Assembly: GCF_035594125.1 (NCBI RefSeq)
Contig: NC_087156.1
Location: 16,337,997 to 16,401,996, forward strand
DNA length: 64,000 nucleotides
Source of the DNA: Scylla paramamosain
Taxonomy: Eukaryota > Arthropoda > Malacostraca > Decapoda > Portunidae
Direction: 5' to 3'
The translations under genes and the position numbers were made by a program. Below the pieces are notes generated by a model. It was not told where the DNA came from. It was given only the letters and a program-made list of their open reading frames with translations, and did not search any database. Below are positions 44,325-57,430 of this stretch, in pieces; position 1 is the first letter of the stretch; each line of letters starts with the position of its first letter.

Positions 44325-44405
44325 CCGCGTGCCTCTGCCAGTTGGTTAGCGCGGCAGCTTTCTCGCTCAGGGAAGAGGGATGTCGACCCATTTTTCGAGC
44401 TCAGT
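44325..44405 (+). mobile_element. tRNA-like relic, possibly a SINE head or tRNA pseudogene
   Basis: CCAGTTGGTTAGCGCGGCAG at about 44338-44357 resembles the D-arm/A-box of eukaryotic tRNAs (AGTTGGTTAGCGC is typical). TTTTTCGAGCTC near 44391 resembles a decayed B-box (GGTTCGANTCC). The distance between them exceeds that of an ordinary class I tRNA and no full cloverleaf forms by eye, so a functional tRNA is unlikely. Confidence 0.4.
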
Positions 44406-44497
44406 AAATGATTATGGGAGTTGGTCTTTTCTTCTCTTTATGCTCCTCTAAAATGGACTTCACAGCAGGTTTCCAAGCACCACAGATCACGCAAGGC

Positions 44498-45490
<993 letters not shown>

Positions 45491-45566
<76 letters not shown>
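45491..45566. repeat. (CT)38 microsatellite
   Basis: Perfect CT repeat followed by CCTTCC words. Confidence 0.98.
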
Positions 45567-45568
<2 letters not shown>

Positions 45569-45935
45569 TCCTTCCCGCCCTTCCCGCCTCTGTTCAGTCT
45601 CGCCAAGGCTGCGCTTCATTGCCCCTGGGTGAAAGTGTTCTAAATTTACAATGTAAATTTTGTGCCAACATGTCTTTCTCAATCTCTGCTGATATTTCTT
45701 TTATGTCAATGTGTGACTGCAATGTGCTTCCTTCCCGTCGCAGCCATCACGGACCGCGCTTCCCTGCTTCCCTGTCTCCCTAAGAAGCAAATGATGGGGA
45801 GGGAATGCATCTTTCCTCAAAACGTTCCATAATTCACGTATGTCATCAGTGAGTTGAGTCATCTTATATACATATGACTTATTCCAAGCAGAAAACATTA
45901 CGAATTAAAGTGCATCGTTTGTCAATGAGATTTAA
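45567..45935. other. Unique sequence
   Basis: Contains a small inverted repeat, AAATTTACA/TGTAAATTT near 45643-45661. No gene. Confidence 0.6.
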
Positions 45936-45995
45936 GGACATAAGAAAATAAGAGAAGCTGCAAGAAGCCTACACGTGGCATTCTCTCATAGTATA
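45936..45995 (-). mobile_element. Short 3'-end fragment of the same LINE family
   Basis: GGACATAAGAAAATAAGAGA, then AGCTGCAAGAAGCCTACACGTGGCA, matches the outer end of the copies at 9193 and 47271, with a deletion after GAAGCC. Only about 60 bp remain. Confidence 0.7.
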
Positions 45996-46423
45996 TAAGA
46001 CAGCAGCGAAATTTGGTGTCCGTCCCACTATCGTGTCATTGTGTTTGCGAAAGGGCGACACGAAATAAAACATTATTTATAGCTGCACATAATTCTTTAC
46101 TGTAGAAAGGCGAGCCACAGGACAGTCCGACGCTCTCAGGCTTGACTTTCACTGGATGACCGCTGACCACTCGCCGCTGTATGTTTGGCCCGCGTCCCTT
46201 TTCGGATCCTCCCCTTCAAAGCCAACACTACCTTAATTTTTCCATCAGACAGAAGGTGTTAGGAGGGAAAAGATCCCTTGCAAGGCATCACTCCACCGGG
46301 CCATTTTCAGCATCATTTCTTTTTCATTTGTCAGTGTATTTGTGGAGCGGCTCGCCCCACTCGCCTGACCCCGCGCTGCTCACCCACTGTCCGCCTCGGC
46401 CCATGTAAGCTACTCGACAAAAA

Positions 46424-46426
<3 letters not shown>
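45996..46426. other. Unique sequence
   Basis: No feature supported. Confidence 0.6.

Positions 46427-46468
<42 letters not shown>
46427..46468. repeat. (GT)21 microsatellite
   Basis: Perfect GT repeat. Confidence 0.98.
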
Positions 46469-46470
<2 letters not shown>

Positions 46471-46636
46471 CTTACTTGGAACTCGCCCTGCCCTCGCCTG
46501 GCCTACACCTGGAGCTGCACCCGCCAAATGCAGCGGTCCAGAGGAAGGCCCGCTGTGGCCTCTATAGCCCATGCCTTGCGGTGATTGCCGGACTTGGCGC
46601 GATGGAGAAACAGAAGGCTTAACGGAGGATGTTAGT

Positions 46637-46639
<3 letters not shown>
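46469..46639. other. GC-rich unique sequence
   Basis: No gene supported. Confidence 0.5.

Positions 46640-46706
<67 letters not shown>
46640..46706. repeat. (GA)33 microsatellite
   Basis: Perfect GA repeat. Confidence 0.98.
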
Positions 46707-46709
<3 letters not shown>

Positions 46710-46800
46710 ATGATATACATGTGATTCAGGAACGTATATTTCCAAATAAATCATACTCGTACCTCATTATCATCATCATCAACATTATTACCATTATTAT

Positions 46801-46804
<4 letters not shown>

Positions 46805-46855
<51 letters not shown>

Positions 46856-46864
46856 TATTATTAT
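46805..46864. repeat. (TTA)n microsatellite
   Basis: TTA repeat with one CTA near 46852. Confidence 0.97.
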
Positions 46865-47270
46865 CTGTTTTGGCCAGCCATGAAAAGCAGCTCCTGAACG
46901 TCATCGACTTGTTGACTACTGTAAACAGATTTCAGTGTTGTTTTTCTAAAGGGATGAATAGACACTTCCTTTGACTGAGGAGCAAATAAGTCATGATACA
47001 AAAACCATATTTATCCCGCGACTCTAATTAATAGTCATAAGATGGAGTGTGGAGGCTGATGCGAGTAGCTGGGGAGGCTGCAGCTCTGAGGCACACCCTC
47101 CCTCACTCATTAATGGCAGAGAGTACGAGCGGCCATGAGCTGCAGCCGCCGCCGCTGACCACAAGAAATATTAATCACTATCGAAGGCCGACAGGTGAAG
47201 GCTCAGGCTTCTGCAACGCGTGGGATTCTACAAGGCCACAGCGTAATCGTGCTGAGAGGTCACAGTCACT
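46865..47270. other. Unique sequence
   Basis: No feature supported. Confidence 0.6.
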
Positions 47271-47540
47271 TAGAACATAAGAAAGTAAGGGAAGCTGCAA
47301 GAAGTCATGAGGCTTACACGTGTCACTTCTCATGTAAAACACGCTTCCTTATTTCCACTACCATCCCCATCCATAAATTTGTCTAATCTTTTTAAAACTC
47401 CCTAATAACTCGGCACTTGACAACCTGATCACTGAATCTTTTCCATGCATATACCACTCCATTTGAGAACCAATTGCTTCCCAATCTCTCTTTAAAATCC
47501 AACTTTATCAAGCTTGTACCCGTTATTTCTTTTTCCTATC
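47271..47540 (-). mobile_element. 5'-truncated LINE with decayed reverse-transcriptase C-terminal tail
   Basis: On the minus strand a 47-codon frame (47535 down to 47395) reads through WFSNGVVYAWKRFSDQVV. It matches the WFSNRVVNxWNxLPxxVV-type tail at the C-terminus of jockey/CR1-like non-LTR retrotransposon ORF2 proteins. A frameshift follows, then residues like LDKFMDGD in another frame, as in that family. The 3' UTR continues to 47271, ending (minus strand) in CTTGCAGCTTCCCTTAC and CTTATGTTC. The endonuclease and polymerase domains are missing. It is dead and 5'-truncated, as LINE insertions usually are. Clade assignment is uncertain. Confidence 0.8.
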
Positions 47541-47984
47541 AGTTTGCGTCATCTGTTGCTGCACCCAAAACTGGCGCGAAATAGCAAGTGCAAGGAGCCA
47601 GACCAACACGACAAGGAACAAGACTCATGAATCCCCCGAGTGTTGTGCGGCGTACGAGGACTTGGGCAGGTGATGTACAGTTGTTAGTAGAGAACACCTG
47701 TACTGTCAGAGGTACAAGGTGTGATAAGACGCGAGATACGAGTGGTGGTGATTTCATGGATGGCAGGGAGAGGAGGAGAGGAGGTGCTACCCGAGGAAGT
47801 TAAGGACTATATAGCTACGCAGCGACGTGGCCTTAGTAATGGACTTGTGTTGATTTTGTGTTGCTTGTGCAGTACATCACGGTGCTGTGTGTTCCGCTGT
47901 GCTGTACCATGCTGGGAGTTACTTGATGATAGGATGGAGGCCATGTGGGGATGTTTAGGCCGTGTGGTGTTGAGTTAGGCTGCT
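47541..47984. other. Unique sequence
   Basis: No gene supported. Confidence 0.6.
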
Positions 47985-48200
47985 GGGGAAGGTGTGAGAA
48001 GCGGTATACATGTGGTGGTAGTCAGGTGTTGTGACGTGGTGGTGGTGTTAAGATACGCTACATGGGAGGTGGTGTTGTGCTGTGGTGATGTTAGAATAAG
48101 CTGCAGATGTGAGAAGCTGCGTGGTGTGTGGTGGGATGTTGTGGTGGTGATGCTGGGTAGGAGAAGCGAGCTGTGATGTGGTGGCGGTATAAGTGGAGTG
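47985..48200. repeat. G/T-rich degenerate repeat
   Basis: GTGAGAAGC, GGTGGTGGTGTTA, GTGGTGATGTTA and GTGGTGGTGATGCTG words recur at roughly 55-65-bp spacing. The + strand is rich in G and T and poor in C. Confidence 0.6.
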
Positions 48201-49937
<1,737 letters not shown>

Positions 49938-50294
49938 CTCTGATTCCAGGTTGCGTCTCGGTAATCCTCTTTGATTGCCAAGTGCTCACTGAATGTACTC
50001 ATGCATCATTATACAGACTTCATGAATCCTGCGTATCCATCCACCATGCATGACTGTCGCCCGAAATTGATTCAGAATCCTGACACTCACTAATTTAGCT
50101 GTAGCATTAGATTCTCTGATTCCAGGTTGCGTCTCGGTAATCCTCTTTGATTGCCAAGTGCTCACTGAATGTACTCATGCATCATTATACAGACTTCATG
50201 AATCCTGCGTATCCATCCACCATGCATGACTGTCGCCCGAAATTGATTCAGAATCCTGACACTCACTAATTTAGCTGTAGCATTAGATTCTCTG
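49938..50294. repeat. Perfect 176-bp tandem duplication
   Basis: 49938-50113 and 50114-50289 are identical by eye over all 176 bases. The pentamer CTCTG stands at the start of each copy and again at 50290-50294, so the breakpoints share 5-bp microhomology. Each unit contains an inverted TCATGCAT/ATGCATGA pair. Confidence 0.97.
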
Positions 50295-50403
50295 TGACGG
50301 TACCCTGTGATTTCCGCGGCAATTTGGGCTCATTTGTCTCTTCTACATAAGACTCGCACATTATGAGCAGACTGGAGTGGTGTGTTTACTTGACGGGTGA
50401 TGG

Positions 50404-50404
<1 letters not shown>

Positions 50405-50437
<33 letters not shown>
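50405..50437. repeat. (CA)n microsatellite
   Basis: Perfect CA repeat. Confidence 0.98.
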
Positions 50438-50439
<2 letters not shown>

Positions 50440-50555
50440 GGCTAGTTGCTTGAAGGAGAGCAGAAGAAAAAGAAGAGTGGAGGAGATAGACAGGAGCAAT
50501 ACAGAGCCTTACCATTTGAAGCAATACAGATAAAAGCAAGGGCAAAACTTCATCC

Positions 50556-50638
50556 TTTTCTCCCTTCCTTCCTTCCTTTTTTCCTTTCTTCCCTCCTTCT
50601 TTCCTTCTCTCCCTTCCTCCCTCCCTCCCTCCCTCTTG
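50556..50638. repeat. (CCTT/CCCT)n tetranucleotide tract
   Basis: Imperfect CTTC and CCCT repeats, pure pyrimidine. Confidence 0.9.
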
Positions 50639-51770
50639 GTACTGGCGTGCAGGTAGCGCTATCAAGGAATCTCGCGCACGTGGACTCCCCTATGACCGTC
50701 ATCTATTCTGCTGATTTCACTCATTATCCACGCCGCCATCTTGATAAACCGCGTGAGGGATGGTTGATCTGGCTCAGCTAATTGGATGAGTATTCACGGA
50801 TTGTGCAGGACTGTTTGCAATACAGTTCTGTGCTTGCGTGTAATTGGTTTAAGGAGGCGCTGCTTCGATGCCCCTCAGTATAAACGGAGAACACTGAGGA
50901 AAGAATTGGCTCCGTTGCATCGCATTGCTAACATGAGAAAGGTATAGAGGATTTTTTTTTTTTTTATTCACACGAGTGGAAGACTTACAGCAAAAACAAA
51001 TTCAGGGAGAAAAAGAGGTTCGCCAGTTGTCTCTCTCCCCAAAAAAAAGAAAAACGAAGGAATTTTGAAGTAAGAACTAATTCAGGTTTGGAGTCACTAG
51101 GAAAACTCACCTCTAAAACAAGGTTGAGTTTTACAAGTGACGGACATTACAAATTCACTTCAGGCGAGGCTTTTATAATATTCATGTGTCGTATTTGCAA
51201 ATCGTCTTCTCGGATTAAGTTCATCTCGGTAATTCTTTTTATATTCGACCTTTCAGTTCGTGTCATCATTCCCTCCCTTCTTAGAGATACGTGAGGTTTG
51301 TCAGTACAGATTCGAGACACAAAAGAAATAGTGGAGAGATAAAGAGTAAAAAATTAACAAAAAAAAAATAACATGATGGATTATAAATACACCAATTGAG
51401 TATGTAGACTTGTTAATAAAGGATGAAGAGTTAGCTACATGAGGCCTGATTAGTATACAGATCACCATTATTAAGTCATTAAGCCTCATCGTTAGTTTGG
51501 CTATCATTTTTCGTATCTAGACATTTTTTTTTTTCATTTTTTTTTCGGGAACAACAGTTAAGGAGCCGCTCGTCCACACCTCCCTCTCCGTGTGCCGGGA
51601 TCTCGCATCTCTGAGGTCGCGAGGTTAGTGTCCAGGTGTGTCCTGCTCCTGTGCGTAGCTTGAAAGGTGTGTTGTGTTTGAAGAGGCTGCTGTGAGCGGT
51701 AAAAAGTCATCTTATTGTATTTTGTGACAGGTAGTGAAGGAGATACTGTGAAGATACTGGAATGCTGTCC

Positions 51771-51771
<1 letters not shown>
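50639..51771. other. Unique sequence, no gene seen
   Basis: T15 near 50951, A-rich runs near 51042 and 51360, T-rich runs near 51525. Frames under 70 codons. Confidence 0.6.

Positions 51772-51807
<36 letters not shown>
51772..51807. repeat. (GA)18 microsatellite
   Basis: Perfect GA repeat. Confidence 0.98.
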
Positions 51808-51810
<3 letters not shown>

Positions 51811-52029
51811 GCAATACACAATTAGGCAATACATAATTTCTCGTCACACACATGGATTAGGAAAGAGTAAAGGATGAGCAGACCACCTTTTCCCTCTGTC
51901 TTAGAACATGCAAGTTACAAAGTCAGCTAAATGAGTGTCTCCTGTAATACAAGCTGGATGTTCTCGATGCTTATTTTGCCTCCCACCCAGGAGTGAAATA
52001 AGTCTTGTCTCCTTTCATATACCAGTAAT

Positions 52030-52290
52030 CGCAAACACGAACTCCGGACACACCGTAAAATTCAGTGACCTTTCCCTGGAGTTGTTCCTTCTCTATTTTC
52101 TCGTCTCCATCAGTGTATACAGTCTTTTATAGTCTTCTCTTGTAATATTGTAAGCCTAAATTCCAGACACACCGTAAAATGCAGTGAGGGTACCCTAGAG
52201 TTTTTCTTTCATCTTTAGCACTGTATTTTCTGGTCTCTGTTAATGTAAGCGGTTTTCTCATGGTCTTCTCTTGTAGTATTTATAGGATTT
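52030..52290. repeat. Diverged tandem duplication, ~119-bp unit
   Basis: CCGGACACACCGTAAAATTC at 52044 recurs as CCAGACACACCGTAAAATGC at 52163. Both are followed by CAGTGA, CCTGGAG or CCTAGAG, TATTTTCTSGTCTC, and ATAGTCTTCTCTTGTAATAT or ATGGTCTTCTCTTGTAGTAT. Confidence 0.9.
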
Positions 52291-52429
52291 AAAGTTTTTT
52301 TTTTATTAACAGCCATAGTTAACATAAATAGTTTCCTTTCATAACACCTCAAGAATGTTCTTTTCTAATTATCATAATGATTTTTTTTTTCAGTCTATGT
52401 TTATTTTTAAATGAACGTAAATTCCAGGG

Positions 52430-52590
52430 GCTTACCGTCATTCTGTCACCATAACCACTACCTTCCGTCACCTCCTATCACTGTCACCGTTACCTTCCAT
52501 CACCGTTAACTTTGCCTTCCTTCACTTCACCTGCACCACCACTCGCCGTCACCTCCCGTCATTGTTACCGTCACCTCCAACAGTGTCCTT
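52430..52590. repeat. Degenerate CCGTCACCTYC repeat
   Basis: Words such as CCGTCACCTCC and CCGTTACCTTCCATCACCGT recur about every 20-25 bp on a G-poor strand. Confidence 0.6.
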
Positions 52591-53462
52591 CCCTTTCCTT
52601 CGTTCAGCTCAATTCACAGGATTTTCTGTCTATGAAGAATAACCTTTACAAAAATCACCAATTTATTATATACTCGTAAGCAACTGCATAAACTCCTTAA
52701 CCAAAAAGATGAAAAGACTTAGTTCCCAACAGTAAAACCACATTCTAAAACACTTTTGCCTCGACTACTTTCAGGAGGCTTTACTTGAAGTTACACGGTG
52801 TTTTTTTTTTTATGGTTCTAGTGACAGATTAACAAGATTCCTACACTGATAACATGAGAAACACTCTTGAGAACACAACCAATCATCTCTGATCTTTCAA
52901 AACAGTCATGATGAGAGAGCAAAGCATTTCAAAATTCAAGCCTACACAAGTCCTGGGCTGCGTACCTCCCACTAACCTCGCCTTGCTCTCGTATATTTCT
53001 CACATCATTTACATAAGTCAGAAGGACGCCTGGCGGTTGGAGGAGTCCTGCGGGTCCTGCACATCAGGCATCGGGGCGTGGCGTGTTCCAGGGGCTCTCG
53101 GTGCTCTGCTTTGCCTGACCTTTTTTGTTCTTAAAGGCTAGTAATGAGGCGCCCCGTGTTAGTGTTTGAGCAGATTTATAGCTTTTGAACTCACGAAGAT
53201 TAATGTTGTCTTGTTTTTCTTTCCTGTGGTGTAGTAAAGTAAAGCGTGTGCACTGTACCTTGACTTGCAGCTGTCTCTTCAGTGTACCTGTGTTATTATT
53301 GATCATGTTTTGTATATTATGCTTTGTCTGGTGGATCCGTGCTGGAGTTGATGCCTCGATAGATGTATTAGTAAATTAGGTGACTGCTGATGCCATTTGA
53401 CAGACATACAAACACAGCATATATCCCTAGGCATATATTCCTCCTTTATATTCCTCTGTATT
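52591..53462. other. Unique sequence
   Basis: T13 near 52800. No gene supported. Confidence 0.6.
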
Positions 53463-53545
53463 CCTCCTCCTCCTCCTCCTCCTCCTCTTCCTCCTCCTCC
53501 TCCTCCTCCTCCTCCTCCTCCTCCTCCTCCTCCTCCTCCTCCTCT
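53463..53545. repeat. (CCT)n microsatellite
   Basis: CCT repeat with one CTT, followed by TTC/CTC-rich DNA to 53620. Confidence 0.97.
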
Positions 53546-53819
53546 AGACTCCTCCTCCTCCTCATTCTTCTTCTCCTCTTCCTCCTTATCATCTTTATCT
53601 TCATCCTTCTTCTCCTTGTGCTTCTAAAGTAAGGAAGAACGTTCTTGCTTTTCCTTTTATTTATTTATTTATATTTTTTTTTTATCCTTCCCTCACACTA
53701 ATAGCAAAAGTCGATAAAATAAAATAGTCTCTTTGAACAGACAACTTCGATATAACTTAACCAACCGTTAGTACCCACTTTTTTTCTGTATTCCTACCTA
53801 CATTTCCCCCCTCATTTTC

Positions 53820-53917
53820 GTCCTCCTCCTCCTCCTCCTCCTCCTCCTCCTCCTCCTCCTCCTCCTCCTCCTCCTCCTCCTCCTCCTCCTCCTTCTCCTC
53901 CTGCTCCTCCTCCTCCT
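53820..53917. repeat. (CCT)n microsatellite
   Basis: CCT repeat, pure to about 53892, then CTT and CTG variants. It translates as polyarginine on the minus strand. Confidence 0.97.
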
Positions 53918-54057
53918 TGTGCCGCAGCAGAGGTACCAGAGGAACAGAGGACGGGGCGCTATCGGACCTGAGGCATTACCTTGATAATTCACCTGGTCAT
54001 TATGGATTTCACTTTCCTTCTCTCTTCTTTATGTGTTTTTTATCTTTGAATTTGGAA

Positions 54058-54535
54058 GGTGCTGCTGAGAACTGCAACATTAATAATTCGCCTTGGACAC
54101 TTCTAAGTGGAGATTTGTTACTATTATTATTATTACCTTACTTAGCATGATATCTGGATGAATGCAAAATTTCTGGCCTTGCATGGTTTCAAATTAACGA
54201 AGGTATGAGAGGTGCCGCTGATAAGTAAAATATTAGTAATTCGTCTTGGACATTTTTAAAGGGAGTTTGGTGCTGTTATTATATTGTTTTTTTTTTTTTA
54301 CTTAGATGATGGTATCTTGAAGACAAATGTGAAACTACTGACGTTGCATTGTTTCTAATTAAATAAAGTATGGCAACCGACACTCAGACTCACAACACTA
54401 ATGACTCGTACAAGGCACTTCTAAAGGGCACAAACTTAGCAATTTTTTTGGTATTTTTTGCTCCTGTACACTGCATCTAGGCGAGCACGAAATTACTGGC
54501 AATTACAGACCCCGCATGACTTCAAACTTTTCCGA
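54058..54535. repeat. Three diverged tandem copies, ~153-165-bp unit
   Basis: ATTCGCCTTGGACACTTCTA at 54086, ATTCGTCTTGGACATTTTTA at 54239 and ACTCGTACAAGGCACTTCTA near 54404 lead the copies. Each continues with GGAG or GGCA, a T-rich patch, ATCTGGATGAA / ATCTTGAAGACA / ATCTAGGCGAGC, then TTGCATGGTTTCAAATTAA or close variants. Confidence 0.85.
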
Positions 54536-54866
54536 AGGGTCATTTTTCCTTCACCTGTATGTCTTACTTGGCGCAAATAAGTGTCATTTTCAGGCGCCGG
54601 TGAGCCGTGGTGAACAGCGCCCACGAGGAGTCATGCGGCTAGTTTTATCCACCAGTAAGACCAGTGCCCGCAGTGCGATTTCCGTGGAAGCTGTGACGAA
54701 AATTCGGGTGTTTTTAGTTCTGCTGCGCGGCGAGATCTTATCGGGAGTCATTATATGCGCGGCGCCGGGAGAGAGGAGCCTCAAAGTGCGCGGTATCATG
54801 GCAGGTGGCGGGGATTGAGGAGCTTGTGACGGCGGCAATGACAATGGAGAAGGTCGAGTTGGGAGA
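54536..54866. other. GC-rich unique block
   Basis: A 100-codon + frame (54516-54818) and a longer minus frame coexist; neither has a recognisable domain. CpG dinucleotides are frequent at 54590-54800. Confidence 0.4.
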
Positions 54867-54900
54867 AGGAGGAGGAGGAGGAGGAGGAGGAGGAGGAGGG
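54867..54900. repeat. (GGA)n microsatellite
   Basis: GGA repeat. Confidence 0.96.
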
Positions 54901-56450
54901 TGGTGGCGAGGAGCATCAGATCTCCCATCACCAGCGGCCTTAAGTGAGTGAGTAACCGGAGTGACTGTGTCGTCAGTGGTATCAGCAAGGGTCATAATTA
55001 CCACAGGGTACATCAGGGAGTCAGCTCTGCCTCACCGGGTGCATTAATCCTTCATCCAGATCCGGACTACTTTTTTACACTAATGAAGACGGCCGGCGGG
55101 GCGTACCTGTGGCGGGCCCTCATTAACCTGGCTCACCGCACCTCGGCTTCGGCAGGGGGAAAAAAAAAAAGAGTGTAGTCCTGAGGTCGGCTAATGAACC
55201 ATCAAGGGGCGGATCCATCTTCTGACTTCCCAAACGTAAAATATGATGCCACGAGGGGAAATGACTGATATTACCCCTCCGTGTATTGCTAAGTCCTAGC
55301 ATTAGTGAACATTTTCAGTGATACATGCTTTTCTTGTACTAGTTCTACCTTTCCTTGTACCTTGCCACGATTTCCTGTTCCCTATACAGCTCTTCTCCCT
55401 GGTTTCTAAGTACTGAGTGCCAAAGGTTGCCCGCCTGTTGCCCGCTCTTTGCTCGCTACCACCACAGTGCTAGTCGTGTTTCCAGCATTCAGTTTTCTTC
55501 GCCCTCCAATGAACATGGAGTGCCAGGGGGAGCTGATCCAATCATCACTATGCATGAGGGAATCCTGAACAATTAGCCATGTGGGCCTCGGGGTTGTGGA
55601 GGCCCTTGAGTAATGGTTCGTTTATTTGAGCACTGTTCTGATCATCCGCAAGCCAAAGTCGAGGTATGGATTATATATATTAGCAAACGTTGATCTCCAT
55701 TCGGTCTGAAGCTATTTTCTATCTTGTCTTTTTATCTCATCTTTTTCTTTTCGTTTTGCCGGATCAGCTCTAGAATCTAAAAGAATATGAGGAAGATTTC
55801 TGCTGTTACATTATAACTTTTTTTCTTCATTTTTAATGACTTTCAACAGGTTATTACTTGAGAAAGGTTCGGTGCAGTGTGTAAGGTGAAATATTAATTA
55901 AGTCAGTATTAACGATAAACTCGTGCATAATTTGGAACGTCAGTTTAAAAACCTCTGACGACCATTTGTTCCCGTTGAAATATTAATCAAGTCAGTAGTC
56001 GAGGTGGTAGTCACATAAACAGCTGAGAAATCTTGATACATTGTCTGATGAATCATTGCTGAAGCCACTGGTAATGATAAGCATATGAGCGGCTTCTAAA
56101 ACCAAAGGATAGCATTAACGTATTTGGCAATGTTGATTGAGACGCCTATGATGATACTACACTAATAGTTTTAAAAGAGTTAGAGATAGGACACATGCAT
56201 CGTGGATCTTCAACTGACAGGAGGAACATGGAAGCACGGCAGGTACTGGAAAAGAGTAAGAATGCATGAACGAGTTGCTTTATTGAGTAACTCCTCATTA
56301 ACTTTAACCTCATGCCTACCAAGTCAGTCTCGTGCCTCTCTTTCAGCGAGGATTACACGGCAACTGGCTGAGCGACCGGGAGGTTTATCAACATCCCACG
56401 AAGCCAGAATCTGTTTTGACAAGTGCCTCTGGTTGCGCGACAGCTGGCGT
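54901..56450. other. Unique sequence, no gene seen
   Basis: GC-rich at 54900-55150, AT-rich at 55640-56170. AAATATTAATYAAGTCAGTA occurs near 55890 and again near 55978 and may be a small duplication. Confidence 0.6.
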
Positions 56451-56451
56451 G

Positions 56452-56491
56452 GCGCGGGGAGTGGGGCGCGGGGAGTGGGGCGCGGGGAGAG
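56452..56491 (+). repeat. 14-bp minisatellite with a G-quadruplex motif
   Basis: About three copies of GCGCGGGGAGTGGG. Five GGGG runs at 56456, 56463, 56470, 56477 and 56484 are separated by loops of exactly 3 nt (AGT or CGC), an unusually regular quadruplex motif. Confidence 0.95.
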
Positions 56492-56780
56492 GTGATGCGG
56501 GCGTGGCGGTAATAGTACAGGACCCAGGTAGCATGCACGGGTGGGGTAATGATGTGGGCGGTGTTATGGCGCCTGTAGAGTAATAGTGTAGGTGGAGTAA
56601 TGGGGCGGGCGGGTTTACGGTCAGGCCAGAATAATGGTGTGAGTGTATTATAGCGGCGGGCTGGGTACAGTTGTGGGCGGGATGCAGGTGGTGGTGCGTG
56701 CAGGCGATGGTGTGGGGGAAGGTGCCTTGCTCAGGTTAACGAGCTTCAAGGTGCAGGTGTCGACGCGGTCACCTGTACCA
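56492..56780. other. G/T-rich sequence with GTAATGG/GGGCGG words
   Basis: TAATAGTGTAGGTGGAGTAA, TAATGGGGCGGGCGGG and TAATGGTGTGAGTG recur. It looks like a decayed repeat. No gene. Confidence 0.5.
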
Positions 56781-56808
56781 GAGAGAGAGAGAGAGAGAGA
56801 GGGGGGGG
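56781..56808. repeat. (GA)n microsatellite followed by G8
   Basis: GA repeat to 56801 running into a G homopolymer. Confidence 0.97.
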
Positions 56809-57380
56809 CCGGAGGGTGTCCTTCTTCATGTGTCCAAAGATGACATAGCCTTCACTTCCACATCTGACACCGATCTCTCAGTACATCCGTACATAAAGAA
56901 AGAGAAAGGAAGGGAAAGTTCACAGAAAATACTTGAGAATGAGTTATATAAGCGTTAGACATAGGAGAAGAAGGAGGAGAGGAAAGAAGAGGAAGGGGAA
57001 GAGGAGTCACTCTCAGCCAAGACCGAGGGCGGCGTTTAGTACCTTGCAAACGGCCCTTATCCGCCCATCTGCTTGGAGAGGCACAAAAGTGGGACTCCTC
57101 AGCCGGGCCGCGATAAAGTCTTTCCCTGACGCGGCGGGGCCAAGCTGGAGGTTAATTGTAAAAACGAACGAGGCTATCGAAGAGGCATCATGAGCCACAC
57201 GCTCGTATACCTCACCTATCTCCCAAGTATCGAATAGAATAGACATTTAAAAATAGATGTTTATATATTCACCTCACAGATACAATCGAAAACATTTAAA
57301 AGAGAACTCGCCCAATACGCCTTCATTTGAATAGAGAAACGCGAGCAGTTGACGCCCACTGTGAGGGCACCCTGGTCTTG
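56809..57380. other. Unique sequence
   Basis: Purine-rich at 56960-57005. No gene supported. Confidence 0.6.
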
Positions 57381-57430
57381 CCCCGCCCCGCTCCACCCCG
57401 CCCCGCCCTGCCTCACCCCGTCCCGCCCCG
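57381..57430 (-). repeat. C-rich CCCCG repeat (quadruplex or i-motif potential)
   Basis: Eight C runs of 3-4 bases within 50 bp, with several CCCCGCCC words like Sp1/KLF GC boxes. On the minus strand it is a quadruplex-forming G-rich tract. Confidence 0.85.

Noticed and set aside
53798..53992. Polyarginine minus-strand frame
   Set aside because: Translation of a CCT microsatellite.
54590..54988. 132-codon minus frame
   Set aside because: Includes polyleucine from the GGA repeat; the competing + frame is equally unconvincing.
55880..56000. Repeated AAATATTAATYAAGTCAGTA phrase
   Set aside because: Two hits about 90 bp apart with little other similarity; too short to call a duplication with confidence.
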